From: Methanobacteriota archaeon | GTDB taxonomy: Archaea; Thermoplasmatota; Poseidoniia; Poseidoniales; Thalassarchaeaceae | Direction of reading: 5' to 3' | Length of the DNA: 16,346 nt | NCBI GenBank assembly: GCA_002714745.1 | Contig: PAYF01000044.1 | Coordinates: 1-16,346, forward strand | Shown here: one piece after another, positions 1 to 10,264 of the stretch | Layout of the letters: the number at the start of each line of letters is the position of its first letter | Position numbering within the stretch: position 1 is the first letter of the stretch | Notes under the pieces: generated by a model | The model's input: only the letters and a program-made list of their open reading frames with translations | Told to the model about the DNA's origin: nothing | Databases searched by the model: none | Program-made: the position numbers and the translations under genes

Positions 1-352
1 AGATTATGTTGCTTACGCTGAAATCAAACAACGAAAGTGAAAATGACCCACGATCGAACATCGAAATCGAATTATTGATTCTCGATGCCTTAAATCTCGA
101 TTCTCGATTATTCTTTTGTTGATCGTAAATTTTGTGCTTCTATATATACATCTGTTTAAGATGCATTATTTCTAGTTTACCTAACAAGCCGAATTCCGAC
201 AGCGCCAGTGTCGACTGTCATTTCAGCGAACTGGGTATGTTCAATCGCAGCGTGACATAGTGATTTCATCCCCTTGCGCTGTCCATCACCAACTGACATA
301 TGACTTACGTCTGCTCATTCATTAGAATAAACCGGTAGCACATTCCCATCCT
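1..352. other. Non-coding upstream region of the DUF1501/PSD operon
   Basis: No convincing gene lies in these 352 bases. The first ~110 bases are AT-rich with repeated ATCGA-type words. A weak promoter-like pair is present: TTGTTG at 116-121 and TATATA at 141-146, with a 19-base spacer. That would leave a leader of roughly 200 nt before the first gene. The spacing and match are poor, so this is only a suggestion. The segment presumably holds the promoter of the operon starting at 353. Confidence 0.5.
60..110. repeat. Short ATCGA-rich direct repeats
   Basis: The ten-base word GATTCTCGAT occurs twice, at 77-86 and 99-108, offset by 22 bases. A related ATCTCGATT lies at 94-102 and ATCGAA-type words at 53-70. 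The repeats are partly inverted relative to each other (ATCGAAATCGAAT against ATTCTCGAT). No target-site duplication or mobile-element end is visible. It could be an operator cluster, a remnant of a dispersed intergenic repeat, or chance in AT-rich DNA. Confidence 0.4.
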
Positions 353-1780
353 ATGGCACTGGTAGCGCTCATGTCTTTAATTCGCGGCTCATTTCAAAAA
401 GCGGCGCGTAACATAAACCGACGCGGGTTTATGACTGTTGGTTCTCTGGCCATGGGCGGCATAGGGCTACCACAAATACTAAGGGCCGAAGCGGCTCAAA
501 AAAGGCCTACGGGTGCAAAAGGTACCATCATGGTCTTCCTTCCTGGCGGACCACCGCATCTCGACATGTTTGACCCCAAGCCAAACGCACCATCTGAAAT
601 TCGCGGCGAATTTAGTCCAATCAGATCGAGTGTTACCGGCATCGAGATTTGCGAACTCATGCCCCGTCTGGCTGGAATGATGGAAGATCTTGTGCCAATT
701 CGCTCGCTTGTGGGCGCCATCGATCAGCACGATGTTCATCAGGTCGTTACTGGATGGGAGCATCATCCAACACAAACAGGTTCACGAGAAGTCGTCGGCT
801 ACCCACCTGGCGGATGGCCATCTCTCGGCGCAGTAGCTTCCAATGAAATTGGCCCGGCCGTTAAAGGCGTGCCCGTTACCGTCGATTTATCGCCGGATTA
901 CTATGATGCTCGTTTTGTTCACAGTACCAAGCTAGGTACTGGCGGCTTCCTAGGCCCGGCACATGCCGGATTGGAATTATCAAGTGTCGATACCGCGAAT
1001 TTCACCGTGACAAGTGAAGGGGTACGAAGACTTAGTGACCGTCGTCGCCTACTTACTTCGTTCGATCGCTTTCGGAAAGTAGTCGACAAGAGCGGCACGA
1101 GTGAAAAGATGGATACATACAGCCGACAGGCATTTGACGTGTTGGCAAGCGGGCGACTTGCTACAGCAATGGACCTCAGTCAGGAAGATGAGTCCACGAG
1201 AAACTTATACGGCATTGACGCAGCCAACCCACCAAAACGTGGCGGCGGCAAGATGCTCGATCAATTCCTGCTGGCACGTCGCGTCATCGAAGCCGGCGCT
1301 CGCTGTGTCACGCTGGTGTTCACCCGCTATCCTTACGGCCGCATGCTTAAGGGAGACTACAACTGGGATTGGCACAAAGAAAACTTCATGGAAGCTCGTG
1401 AAACATTGCCGCTGCTGGATATCGGAGTCTCCGCTCTTATCACGGACTTGAAGCAACGTGGCTTACTGGATGATGTCTCTGTCGTCGTCTGGGGTGAATT
1501 CGGGCGCACACCGAAGATCAACACAAATGCAGGTCGAGATCACTGGCCCAGAGTCGCTGGCGCATTACTTGCCGGTGGCGGCATGAAAGGTGGCCAAGTC
1601 TTGGGGTCCACGAATAAATTTGGCGAGCATGCCGAATCCCGTCCGGTGCACTATCGGGAAGTGTTCGCTACACTTTATCAGCAGCTGGGAATCGACGTGC
1701 GTCACAAAACGTTTGATGACCTGGCAGGCCGACCTCAACACCTTCTGGGAAATCATGGTCCGTTGCAAGAGTTACTGTAG
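353..1780 (+). CDS. DUF1501 family exported protein (A)
   Basis: A 475-residue member of the DUF1501 family, which has the alkaline-phosphatase/sulfatase superfamily fold and is greatly expanded in Planctomycetes; its reaction is not established. The N-terminus has a twin-arginine-like signal: Asn-Arg-Arg-Gly-Phe around residues 22-26, then a Gly/Ala/Leu-rich stretch ending near Ala-Glu-Ala-Ala. Family landmarks are Pro-Gly-Gly-Pro-Pro-His-Leu-Asp with Phe-Asp-Pro-Lys-Pro shortly after, GEFGRTP at 381-387 and GRDHWP at 394-399. The motif Ile-Arg-Gly-Glu-Phe marks a different DUF1501 subgroup from the two other copies here. ATG 371 is an alternative start; neither start has a clear Shine-Dalgarno sequence. 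It ends in TAG, 48 bases before the next DUF1501 gene, probably in the same operon. Confidence 0.93.
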   Translation: MALVALMSLIRGSFQKAARNINRRGFMTVGSLAMGGIGLPQILRAEAAQKRPTGAKGTIMVFLPGGPPHLDMFDPKPNAPSEIRGEFSPIRSSVTGIEICELMPRLAGMMEDLVPIRSLVGAIDQHDVHQVVTGWEHHPTQTGSREVVGYPPGGWPSLGAVASNEIGPAVKGVPVTVDLSPDYYDARFVHSTKLGTGGFLGPAHAGLELSSVDTANFTVTSEGVRRLSDRRRLLTSFDRFRKVVDKSGTSEKMDTYSRQAFDVLASGRLATAMDLSQEDESTRNLYGIDAANPPKRGGGKMLDQFLLARRVIEAGARCVTLVFTRYPYGRMLKGDYNWDWHKENFMEARETLPLLDIGVSALITDLKQRGLLDDVSVVVWGEFGRTPKINTNAGRDHWPRVAGALLAGGGMKGGQVLGSTNKFGEHAESRPVHYREVFATLYQQLGIDVRHKTFDDLAGRPQHLLGNHGPLQELL

Positions 1781-1828
1781 TTATATTGAGCATCGGTCAT
1801 TGGTTGGGACTTCTTATTTGATCACGTT

Positions 1829-3265
1829 ATGATGAATTCCATGGATCATCAAAGCCCGGTTCTCCAATCAAGACGCCAATGGCTCTCGTCCTCCGGACTA
1901 GGCTTTGGTAGCCTTGCGCTTTCAGCCATGCTTGCAGACGACGGGCAGGCTGCATCTCCAGCGACCGCGAATCCTCTACGAAGTAAAGATCCACACTTCC
2001 CGGCGAAAGCCAAGCGTGTGATATTCCTCTTCATGGCCGGTGGTCCCAGCCAGGTAGAGACTTTTGATCCCAAACCGACACTCAACAAGCTACACAAACA
2101 ACCGGTTCCGGACTCATTCGGCAGTATTCAGACTCAACAGACCACTGAAAACTCCTTATTGCTCGGCAGTAAGCGAACCTTCAGTCGTTTTGGCGAATCG
2201 GGCGCTTTGATATCCGATCTATTTCCAAAGCTGACCCAACACGCCGATGACCTAGCCATTGTCCGTTCGTTACATGCTGACAGCATTGTCCATTCAGCGG
2301 CACTTTATCAGATGAATAGCGGACGGACACTGATGGGACACCCGACAGTTGGTTCGTGGATCAACTATGGACTTGGCACGGTTAATCAAAACCTTCCGGG
2401 TTACGTAGTGATGCTTGACCCTGACGGTACACTTGTGGGCGGCCCTCCATGCTGGGGTGCGGGCTATTTTCCACCCGTGTTCCAGGGCACACTCTTCCGG
2501 CCAGACGGAGTACCAATCCTTGATTTGGTGCCTCACGATAATCGCTCTCGCAAACGACAACGTAACAGCCTTGATTTACTCAACAAGTTAAATGGACTAA
2601 CACGACGATCTGATGACCAGGTCTTGTTGTCACGACTGGCAACCTATGAACTGGCGTTTCGCATGCAGATGCACGCCCCGGAAGCAATCGATGTGAGTCA
2701 GGAATCCAAGACCACCCATAACATGTATGGTACCGGCGATTCGAAAACAGCTGACTTTGGCACACGATGCCTGATGGCTCGGCGTCTTGTGGAACGAGGG
2801 GTTCGATTTGTTCAGCTATATAGTGGCGGCGGCCCTGGCAACCTAACATGGGACGGGCACAGTGATATCGAAGAAAACCACTTACGCATGGCGGCACAAG
2901 TCGACCAGCCAGTTGCTGCCCTGATTAGTGATCTTAAACAGCGCGGACTATTTGACTCGACTTTGATTATCTGGGGTGGAGAGTTTGGCCGCACTCCGAT
3001 GTCACAAGGAGAAACTGGACGAGACCACAGCCCATTTGGGTTTAGTATGTGGTTGGCTGGTGGTGGCATTAAGGGTGGAGTTACCGTAGGTGGCACCGAC
3101 GACATCGGATTACGGGCCGTCGAAAACCCGTATCATGTAAGAGATCTACACGCCACCATCCTTCACCAACTTGGATTGGATCAGCATAAACTAAGTTTTC
3201 TACACAACGGACGGGAAGAAATCCTGACAGACATTGGTGGCAAGGTCATATCAGAGATCATTTAA
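1829..3265 (+). CDS. DUF1501 family exported protein (B)
   Basis: A 478-residue DUF1501 protein. The N-terminus carries a Tat-like signal (Ser-Arg-Arg-Gln-Trp-Leu around residues 14-19, then a Ser/Gly/Leu/Ala core). Family motifs are Ala-Gly-Gly-Pro-Ser-Gln-Val-Glu-Thr-Phe-Asp-Pro-Lys-Pro near residue 70, GEFGRTP at 384-390, GRDHSP at 397-402, and the C-terminal block around Asn-Pro-Tyr-His-Val-Arg-Asp-Leu-His-Ala-Thr-Ile-Leu. It belongs to the subgroup typically encoded next to DUF1549/DUF1553 proteins, and such a gene starts only 17 bases downstream. The start is ambiguous among ATG 1829, 1832 and 1841, all SD-less. The pair probably works together on the cell surface or in the periplasm; the biochemical role is unknown. 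Confidence 0.93.
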   Translation: MMNSMDHQSPVLQSRRQWLSSSGLGFGSLALSAMLADDGQAASPATANPLRSKDPHFPAKAKRVIFLFMAGGPSQVETFDPKPTLNKLHKQPVPDSFGSIQTQQTTENSLLLGSKRTFSRFGESGALISDLFPKLTQHADDLAIVRSLHADSIVHSAALYQMNSGRTLMGHPTVGSWINYGLGTVNQNLPGYVVMLDPDGTLVGGPPCWGAGYFPPVFQGTLFRPDGVPILDLVPHDNRSRKRQRNSLDLLNKLNGLTRRSDDQVLLSRLATYELAFRMQMHAPEAIDVSQESKTTHNMYGTGDSKTADFGTRCLMARRLVERGVRFVQLYSGGGPGNLTWDGHSDIEENHLRMAAQVDQPVAALISDLKQRGLFDSTLIIWGGEFGRTPMSQGETGRDHSPFGFSMWLAGGGIKGGVTVGGTDDIGLRAVENPYHVRDLHATILHQLGLDQHKLSFLHNGREEILTDIGGKVISEII

Positions 3266-3282
3266 AGACTACCCATTCACAC

Positions 3283-5544
3283 ATGAAGCCTCAGATTCAC
3301 AGTATTATATTTGCGTTGATCGCCGTGATGCCTTTGACATCCAGTGCGCAGGAATGGGCCTTCACACCACCGCAGCGCCCTTCCACACCCGAAACCTCCT
3401 CCGACTGGAGCCGGTCGCCTATCGATCAATTCGTGCTGCATAGGCTGACACAAAAACAGCTTTCACCTTCACCCGATGCGAGTCGACACACCCTCATTCG
3501 GAGATTGACTCTCGGGCTACACGGACTCCTGCCAACCGCAAAAGAAGTGAATGACTTTGTCAACGACAATCGAGTCGATGCATATGAGCATTTGGTAGAT
3601 CGCCTGCTTAACAGCCCTCGCTATGGAGAACGCTGGGCGCAACACTGGCTCGATGTTGTTCGGTATGCAGACAGCGACGGATTTGAGTATGACGACCCAC
3701 GACCGCATACATGGCGTTTTCGAGATTACACGATCGCGTCCTTAAACTCCGACAAGCCGTTTGATCGGTTTGTTAAAGAACAAATCGCAGGAGATGAACT
3801 CTATCCGGGTGAACCAAATGCGTTAATCGGTACTGGCATACATCGTCTGGGCCCGCTGCGTCTAAATGCCGGCCTTCAGGACGATCTAAAGAACCGTCAG
3901 GAATTATTAACTGAAATGACTGACGCGGTTGGCTCCGCGTTCCTAGGGCTCACTATCGGTTGTGCTCGATGCCACGACCACAAATTCGACGACTTTCCAC
4001 AGGCAGATTATTTTCGACTGCAGTCTTTCTTCGCAGCCACAGTCCCGCTGGAATGGTCCCTTGCAAGCGACGAGGAAATCGCCCAACACGAGAAAGACAT
4101 GGAGGCGTGGACCGTAAAGAGCGAAACGAATAGCGATGCAATACAAGTGCTGGTCGACAAACATTCGAAAGACCTCTATCAGTCGCGATTAAAACTCCTA
4201 TCTCCAGCACAGCAGGTCGCGGTACAAACGCCGGTTGCCGAACGAGACGAGGAGCAACAACGAATCGCTGCACAGGCCGAGGGCTTTCTTGCCGTAAGCG
4301 AACAGCAAGCTGTCAAACGCATATCCAATGATGCTGACGACCTCAAAACATATAAGGAGCTTCAGAATAAAAAAGTGACATTGCTTAGGGTCAAGCCAGT
4401 GCCACCCGCAGCGATCATGGCTGTTGAAGATTCACTCCACCCAACACCTGACACACATTTATTATTCCGTGGCGAACCACATCAACCACGCGAGAAAGTG
4501 CAGCCGCAGTTCCCCACCATGCTCGTGTCCACTGAGAAGCCCGTCTTGGCGACAGTTAATCCCGTCGAGGTGGATGGCCATCGTTCGTCTGGACGCCGTG
4601 CTGCACTGGCAAACTGGATGGTACAACCTGACAATCCGCTCACCGCACGAGTCTTCGTTAATCGCGTCTGGCAATATCACTTTGCTCAGGGAATCGTTTC
4701 CACACCAAACGATTTTGGTGCAATGGGCCAGGCACCCACACACCCGGAGTTACTCGATTGGCTGACAGTCGAGTTCATCGAGTCTGGATGGAGCGTTAAA
4801 CACTTGCAGAAGATTATTGTCACTTCGTCCACTTACCGACAACGCAGTGTTTTTCGGGCAGCGGCTGCAGATATAGACCCGGATAACCAACTTCTCTGGC
4901 GCATGAACCGCCGTCGATTGGAAGCCGAGGAAATTCGTGACGTAGTTCTTCAAACATCTGGAGAACTTAACGAAGAAGCAGGAGGTCCGGGCGTCCGGCT
5001 ACCACTGCACCCGGAGATTGCAAGGCTACAGTACAAAGGCACATGGCAACCGGATCCAAATGACACTCAGCATTATCGCCGTAGTGTTTACACCTTTATT
5101 AAAAGAAATATTCGCCCACCGATGCTTGAGTCGTTCGACTCACCATCTACACTTACCTCATGTGGAATACGCAATGTGAGCGTTCACGCCGCACAAGCCC
5201 TCGCCATGATGAATAGTGAGTTTATGCAAATCCAAGCTGAAGCCTTTGCCCGGAATATCACCTCTTTAAATCAGAAATACACGCCGGTCCAACTGAACAT
5301 AGTAATTAATCGCGCCTATATGGCGGCGTTATCCAGAGATGCGACACGTGAGGAACTTAAGCTCGGTCGTCGTTTCATACGCACCCAATCTATTACCATA
5401 TGCAAGGAACGTGTTCAGGTTGATCCGGCGGACGATTACGAATACACACTGCCGTTGCCAATAACAGATGCGGATCGCTTTCAGGCCTTGGTCGACCTTT
5501 GTCATATCATCTTGAATCTAGATGACTTCATGTATGTGCAGTAG
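3283..5544 (+). CDS. DUF1549/DUF1553 (PSCyt2/PSD1) protein, short form (C)
   Basis: A 753-residue exported protein with a Sec-type signal peptide (residues 1-22, ending Ser-Ser-Ala). Next comes the Trp-Ala-Phe-x-Pro-Pro linker typical of this family. A DUF1549 domain spans about residues 45-250 and includes Cys227-Ala-Arg-Cys230-His231-Asp-His-Lys-Phe-Asp, a haem-c-like CxxCH. A charged, probably helical segment covers about 260-360. A DUF1553 domain spans about 437-690, beginning near Gly-Arg-Arg-Ala-Ala-Leu-Ala-Asn-Trp. The N-terminal PSCyt1 cytochrome domain found in gene D is absent, so only one CxxCH is present. The C-terminus (Leu-Asp-Asp-Phe-Met-Tyr-Val-Gln) looks complete for the family. 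It lies immediately after DUF1501 gene B. Its function is not experimentally defined as far as I know; a role in extracellular polysaccharide or redox chemistry is inference. Confidence 0.93.
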   Translation: MKPQIHSIIFALIAVMPLTSSAQEWAFTPPQRPSTPETSSDWSRSPIDQFVLHRLTQKQLSPSPDASRHTLIRRLTLGLHGLLPTAKEVNDFVNDNRVDAYEHLVDRLLNSPRYGERWAQHWLDVVRYADSDGFEYDDPRPHTWRFRDYTIASLNSDKPFDRFVKEQIAGDELYPGEPNALIGTGIHRLGPLRLNAGLQDDLKNRQELLTEMTDAVGSAFLGLTIGCARCHDHKFDDFPQADYFRLQSFFAATVPLEWSLASDEEIAQHEKDMEAWTVKSETNSDAIQVLVDKHSKDLYQSRLKLLSPAQQVAVQTPVAERDEEQQRIAAQAEGFLAVSEQQAVKRISNDADDLKTYKELQNKKVTLLRVKPVPPAAIMAVEDSLHPTPDTHLLFRGEPHQPREKVQPQFPTMLVSTEKPVLATVNPVEVDGHRSSGRRAALANWMVQPDNPLTARVFVNRVWQYHFAQGIVSTPNDFGAMGQAPTHPELLDWLTVEFIESGWSVKHLQKIIVTSSTYRQRSVFRAAAADIDPDNQLLWRMNRRRLEAEEIRDVVLQTSGELNEEAGGPGVRLPLHPEIARLQYKGTWQPDPNDTQHYRRSVYTFIKRNIRPPMLESFDSPSTLTSCGIRNVSVHAAQALAMMNSEFMQIQAEAFARNITSLNQKYTPVQLNIVINRAYMAALSRDATREELKLGRRFIRTQSITICKERVQVDPADDYEYTLPLPITDADRFQALVDLCHIILNLDDFMYVQ

Positions 5545-5565
5545 GCTAGCATGCGACTGGTATCC

Positions 5566-5641
5566 AACTAATGGCGCAAAAGCGCCCAGTTGTTAGAATA
5601 ACGATATATCAACCATGGCTGGCGAACACCGTCGGCCAGCC
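5566..5641 (+). promoter_or_regulatory. Two consecutive inverted repeats in the C-D intergenic gap
   Basis: The 137-base gap between the two PSD genes holds two hairpins. The first has GGCGC (5573-5577), an AAAA loop and GCGCC (5582-5586), with an outer AACT/AGTT pairing (5566-5569 with 5588-5591). The second has perfect 7-bp arms GGCTGGC (5617-5623) and GCCAGCC (5635-5641) around an 11-base loop. Neither is followed by a T-run, so they are not typical intrinsic terminators. They may be an mRNA-processing or stability element, or a regulated leader for gene D. Function is inferred from structure only. Confidence 0.4.
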
Positions 5642-5681
5642 CACCGTGCCCAAATCTGGAACTTCCCTGGAATTGATCGAT

Positions 5682-8600
5682 ATGCGTAAAACAACAGTAC
5701 TTACACTGTTAGTAGTAACTCTAACGGCAACCTCTACCCTGTTTGCCGCTGATTCCTCTGTAGATTTCAGCAAAGACATCTTATCGGTGCTTTCGGATCG
5801 ATGCTTCAAATGTCACGGTCCGGATGAAGCCGAACGCGTGTCCGACTTGAGACTGGATACGAAGGAAGGGATTTTTTCCACCCTCGACTCCGACGTCGTG
5901 GCAGTAGTACCGGGCAAGCTAAACGCAAGTGAAATGATCAAACGGATCACCTCTGATAACCCGGATTTAAAGATGCCTCCTGAGGACTCGGGTAAGGTGT
6001 TGTCGGAGGCCGAAATCGACGCGCTTAAGCAGTGGGTAAGTAACGGAGCTGAATGGGAAGAACATTGGGCGTTTATTTCACCGACAAAGCCAGAAGCACC
6101 GCGTGCCATTCGCAAGTGGAAACCTGTGAACCCTGTTGACCTCTTTATTCACCAGCGACTCAAGGCTGAACGACTACAACCATCACCAAAAGCCGATAAA
6201 CAAACCCTAATTCGACGTGTGACGCTGGACTTAACAGGTCTCCCACCAACCGTTGAGGCGATCGATGCTTTCCTCGCCGACACGTCCGATGACGCATTTG
6301 AAAAAGTTATTGATCGACTAATGAAATCCGAACGGTACGGTGAGCACATGGCTCGACATTGGCTTGATGCCGCACGATTTGCCGACACACATGGACTACA
6401 TCTGGATAACGAACGCCAAATTTGGCCTTATCGCGATTGGGTAATTAACGCTTTTAATCAGAATATGCCGTTTGATCAGTTCACCACCGAGCAGTTGGCC
6501 GGTGACTTGCTGCCAGAGCCATCTTTAGAACAACGCGTGGCAACAGGTTTCAATCGATGCAATGTAACTACCAGTGAGGGCGGTTCCATTGATGAGGAAT
6601 ACTACGTGCGTTATGCCGTCGACCGTGTAAACACAACGTCAACCGTTTGGATGGGACTTACCTCTGGTTGCGCTCAGTGCCACGACCACAAGTTTGACCC
6701 ACTCACACAAAAGGAATTTTATCAGCTCTTTTCGTATTTCTTCAGCCTGACGGAAAAGGCTATGGACGGCAATGCTCTTTTACCGCCGCCGGTAGTTAAA
6801 GTACCTTCGGAAGATCAAGTGACCAACAAGGATCGCATCACGAAAGAACTCGCAGACGCCAAAGCGCTTGCAGAGAAGACCATTACTGATTTTCAATACA
6901 CCGATGCAAACGCCAGTGATACGCCGTTTGAGATTTCCCGTGAAGAACGGGTCTGGATCGACGACGAATTACCAGCAGGTGCCCAACAAGCAGGCGATGG
7001 AGACGGCCCGTGGCAGTTTGTATCCGGTCCCGACCATCCGGTATTTAGTGGGGAGAAATCACATACACGGACCGGCGAAGGGCTAAACCAACACTTCTTC
7101 ACCGGCGCAACGGAACCGTTGGTCATCGCTGAAAACGACGTATTCTTTACCTACGTATTTCTCGACCCGGACAATCCACCGGAATCGATTCAATTACAGT
7201 TCAACGACGGTAGCTGGGATCATCGAGCTCACTGGGGTGCTGACAAGTGTTTCCTGCCTGGCAAAAAAAATGCTTTGAATTTCCCCATGGGTGCGTTGCC
7301 AAAAACTGGGGAATGGGTGCGACTTGAAGTCCCTGCGAAAACAGTCGGACTTAATCCGGGAGCAAAGATCAACGGCTGGGCGTTCACTCAATTCGGCGGC
7401 ACAACCCATTGGGACAAGGCCGGCATCGTAACGACCGCTGCCCTTAATGATGAACAATTAGCGTCGATTTCGACCTGGGAAGCGTATCAGAAAGCGATCA
7501 GCAAAGCAGGACTGCCGGAAAATATCGGGAAACTGATTGACGTCGCAGCCGATCAACGAAACGACGACCAAAAGAATCAGATCCTTCGGTACTACCTAAT
7601 CAATGTAAATCCTAAGTCCAAGGCTGCACTCGCGGCACCTGTCGCAAAGCAAGCGGAACTACAAAAGGCACTTGAAGACCTTGAAAAGGCGATTCCGTCA
7701 TCACTCGTCATGGAAGATCGAGCTGAGAAACGACAAGCTCACATCCTCGAGCGTGGTGAATACACACTCAAGCGAGATCCTGTCGAGTCGGCGGTACCAG
7801 AATGGTTGGGGACTTCAAAAGAAGATGCACCGAACAACCGCCTCGGACTGGCCCAGTGGTTAGTCGATCCATCGCACCCATTGACGTCACGAGTAACGGT
7901 TAATCGTCTTTGGCAACAGTTCTTTGGAATCGGTATCGTCCGCACGTCTGAAGACTTTGGGGTGCAAGGAGAAAGACCCGTCCATCCGGAATTACTCGAC
8001 TGGCTGGCAATTGAGTTCATCGAAAACGGCTGGGATGTACAGGCCTTCCAAAAAACGCTCCTCCTTTCGGCCACCTATCAGCAAACCTCGAGAGTCACTA
8101 AGTCCAATTGGGAGGCAGACCCGGAAAATCGGCTGCTGGCAAGTGGCCCGCGTCACCGTTTAGATGCCGAAGTCATCCGTGATCAAGCACTCGCAGTAAG
8201 TGGCCTGCTAGTTGGCAACATCGGGGGCAAGAGTGTCAAGCCATACCAACCAGCTGGCCTCTGGAAACCAGTCGGCTTCGGAGGAAGTAACACTTCCGTC
8301 TTTAACCAAGATAGTGGCGATGCACTTTATCGTCGCAGCATGTACACATTTTGGAAGCGAACCGTACCGCCGCCTACTATGAGCATTTTTGATGCTCCGG
8401 ACCGCGAAACGTGCCAGGTTCGACGAGCTCGAACAAACACCCCACTTCAGGCACTTGCACTTATGAACGATGTGCAATTCCTGGAAGCGGCAAGACATTT
8501 TGCTGAGCGAATCATTACCAATGGTGGTGCTACATCAGCAGACCGAATTGACTATGCCTATCGAAGTGTTCTGTCACGAACACCCAAGCCGTCTGAACGT

Positions 8601-8786
8601 GCTGTCGTCGAAGGGCTATTTAACGAATACCTGGCTGAATTTCAGTCAACCGAAGGTGCGGCAACCGAATTCCTAAATGTCGGTGAGTCGAAACGCAACG
8701 AAGAACTAGAAGCCAATGAACTTGGCGCCTGGACAATGGTTGCACACATGTTGCTTAACTTGAGCGAAACAGTCACTAAGAACTAG
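5682..8786 (+). CDS. PSCyt1-DUF1549-DUF1553 multidomain cytochrome-like protein (D)
   Basis: I chose ATG 5682 (1034 residues) over the in-frame ATG 5571. It begins directly at a Sec signal peptide (Met-Arg-Lys then a Leu/Val/Thr core, cleavage near Phe-Ala-Ala at 21-23), whereas the extra 37 residues upstream look non-coding and overlap the hairpins. Domains: PSCyt1 at about 30-100 with Cys41-Phe-Lys-Cys44-His45-Gly-Pro-Asp; DUF1549 at about 148-355 with Cys330-Ala-Gln-Cys333-His334-Asp-His-Lys-Phe-Asp-Pro; a long insert at about 415-585 rich in Gly, Asp, Trp and aromatic residues that looks like a beta-sandwich; and DUF1553 at about 715-965. Two CxxCH motifs suggest two haem c sites. Thirteen bases separate it from DUF1501 gene E, its likely partner. 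The catalytic function is unknown; planctomycete surface polysaccharide metabolism is the usual inference. Confidence 0.93.
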   Translation: MRKTTVLTLLVVTLTATSTLFAADSSVDFSKDILSVLSDRCFKCHGPDEAERVSDLRLDTKEGIFSTLDSDVVAVVPGKLNASEMIKRITSDNPDLKMPPEDSGKVLSEAEIDALKQWVSNGAEWEEHWAFISPTKPEAPRAIRKWKPVNPVDLFIHQRLKAERLQPSPKADKQTLIRRVTLDLTGLPPTVEAIDAFLADTSDDAFEKVIDRLMKSERYGEHMARHWLDAARFADTHGLHLDNERQIWPYRDWVINAFNQNMPFDQFTTEQLAGDLLPEPSLEQRVATGFNRCNVTTSEGGSIDEEYYVRYAVDRVNTTSTVWMGLTSGCAQCHDHKFDPLTQKEFYQLFSYFFSLTEKAMDGNALLPPPVVKVPSEDQVTNKDRITKELADAKALAEKTITDFQYTDANASDTPFEISREERVWIDDELPAGAQQAGDGDGPWQFVSGPDHPVFSGEKSHTRTGEGLNQHFFTGATEPLVIAENDVFFTYVFLDPDNPPESIQLQFNDGSWDHRAHWGADKCFLPGKKNALNFPMGALPKTGEWVRLEVPAKTVGLNPGAKINGWAFTQFGGTTHWDKAGIVTTAALNDEQLASISTWEAYQKAISKAGLPENIGKLIDVAADQRNDDQKNQILRYYLINVNPKSKAALAAPVAKQAELQKALEDLEKAIPSSLVMEDRAEKRQAHILERGEYTLKRDPVESAVPEWLGTSKEDAPNNRLGLAQWLVDPSHPLTSRVTVNRLWQQFFGIGIVRTSEDFGVQGERPVHPELLDWLAIEFIENGWDVQAFQKTLLLSATYQQTSRVTKSNWEADPENRLLASGPRHRLDAEVIRDQALAVSGLLVGNIGGKSVKPYQPAGLWKPVGFGGSNTSVFNQDSGDALYRRSMYTFWKRTVPPPTMSIFDAPDRETCQVRRARTNTPLQALALMNDVQFLEAARHFAERIITNGGATSADRIDYAYRSVLSRTPKPSERAVVEGLFNEYLAEFQSTEGAATEFLNVGESKRNEELEANELGAWTMVAHMLLNLSETVTKN

Positions 8787-8799
8787 GGGATCAACCCAG

Positions 8800-10251
8800 A
8801 TGAATCCACTACGTGAATACGAATTAGTAGAAACACGCCGTCACTTTTTCAGCAGAAGTGCAACAGGCATTGGAACGGCTGCCCTGGCATCCCTGATGAA
8901 CCCAAATCTGTTTGCAGAACAACAAAAGCAGAAGGCTGTCGAAGCTGGATTACACTTCGCACCCAAGGCGAAGCGAGTAATCTACCTATTCATGTCCGGC
9001 GCACCGTCCCAACTCGATACATGGGACTATAAGCCGAAGATGAAGGACTGGTACGACAAAGACCTGCCGGACTCCGTCCGCAACGGCCAGCGTATTACCA
9101 CCATGACCTCCGGTCAAAAACGATTCCCCATAGCACCGTCGATCTTTAAATTTAATCAACACGGAGAACATGGAGCATGGGTTAGCGAAATCCTGCCTCA
9201 CACCGCTGGAGTCATCGACGACCTTGCCGTGATCAAAACGATTAACACGGAAGCGATCAACCATGACCCTGCCATCACTTACATCCAGACAGGGAGCCAA
9301 CTACCAGGTCGCCCCAGTGCCGGTGCCTGGTTGTCCTACGGCCTTGGCAGTATGAATGAAAACCTGCCGGCATTCGTGGTCCTGCATTCTACTGTCAATG
9401 GTGGATTCGGCGGTCAAGCACTCTACGCGAGACTTTGGGGATCCGGATTCCTTTCCACGAAGCATCAGGGTGTTAGCCTGCGCTCCGTGGGCGACCCTGT
9501 ACTTTATCTGTCTAATCCCAAAGGAATGTCAGCGAAAATGCGTCGTCGCATGCTCGACGGTTTGGCAAAACTGAACAAGGATCGGTTTGACGAAGTTGGC
9601 GACCCGGAAATTCAATCCCGCATCGCACAATATGAAATGGCATACCGCATGCAGACGTCGGTACCGGATTTAACCGATATATCCGACGAATCGCAAGCCA
9701 CACTGGATATGTATGGCCCTGAAGTAACAAAGCCTGGCACGTTTGCCGCAAACTGCCTGCTTGCACGAAGACTTGCGGAGCGTGATGTCCGGTTTACTCA
9801 AGTATTCATTCGCCAGTGGGATCAACACGGGAACCTACCAAAAGACATCCGACGCCAATGCGGGATTGTCGACCAACCATCCGCCGCATTGATTAAGGAC
9901 CTCAAGCAACGAGGTATGTTTGATGACACGCTTGTAATTTGGGGTGGTGAATTCGGCCGGACTATCTACTGTCAGGGCGGTCTGACTATGACAAACTACG
10001 GTCGCGACCATCATCCACGCTGCTATACCAAGTGGATGGCGGGTGCCGGTATCCAAGGTGGTGTCGTGTACGGAGAAACTGACGACTTTAGTTACAACGT
10101 ACAAAAAGATCCGGTACACATTCATGACTTGAATGCAACTATTCTCCATTGTCTGGGTATCGACCACGAGAGGTTGACCTATCGACATCAAGGTCGAGAC
10201 TTCCGATTGACCGATGTACATGGCTCACCGGTTCAGGGAATTCTGGCCTAG
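8800..10251 (+). CDS. DUF1501 family exported protein (E)
   Basis: A 483-residue DUF1501 protein with a Tat-like signal (Thr-Arg-Arg-His-Phe-Phe-Ser-Arg around residues 12-19, then Gly/Ala/Leu). Landmarks are [14 protein letters not shown] near residue 70, GEFGRT at 383-388, and GRDHHP at 401-406. Compared with A and B there is a longer Ile-Tyr-Cys-Gln-Gly-Gly-Leu loop between the last two motifs. I know this form as a common DUF1501 subgroup paired with PSCyt1-containing PSD proteins, which fits its position 13 bases after gene D. A weak purine stretch (GGGGA, 8787-8791) sits 8 bases before the ATG. It ends in TAG, 13 bases before the enolase gene. The fold is phosphatase-like but activity is unproven. 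Confidence 0.93.
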   Translation: MNPLREYELVETRRHFFSRSATGIGTAALASLMNPNLFAEQQKQKAVEAGLHFAPKAKRVIYLFMSGAPSQLDTWDYKPKMKDWYDKDLPDSVRNGQRITTMTSGQKRFPIAPSIFKFNQHGEHGAWVSEILPHTAGVIDDLAVIKTINTEAINHDPAITYIQTGSQLPGRPSAGAWLSYGLGSMNENLPAFVVLHSTVNGGFGGQALYARLWGSGFLSTKHQGVSLRSVGDPVLYLSNPKGMSAKMRRRMLDGLAKLNKDRFDEVGDPEIQSRIAQYEMAYRMQTSVPDLTDISDESQATLDMYGPEVTKPGTFAANCLLARRLAERDVRFTQVFIRQWDQHGNLPKDIRRQCGIVDQPSAALIKDLKQRGMFDDTLVIWGGEFGRTIYCQGGLTMTNYGRDHHPRCYTKWMAGAGIQGGVVYGETDDFSYNVQKDPVHIHDLNATILHCLGIDHERLTYRHQGRDFRLTDVHGSPVQGILA

Positions 10252-10264
10252 ACGAAGCATTGAA

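Noticed and set aside
177..299. 40-codon minus-strand ORF in the upstream region
   Set aside because: It has no recognisable motif, ribosome site or neighbour logic. An ORF of this length is expected by chance.
5571..5681. Longer start for PSD protein D at ATG 5571
   Set aside because: The extra 37 residues precede a perfect signal peptide and are encoded by the two-hairpin intergenic region. They look non-coding.
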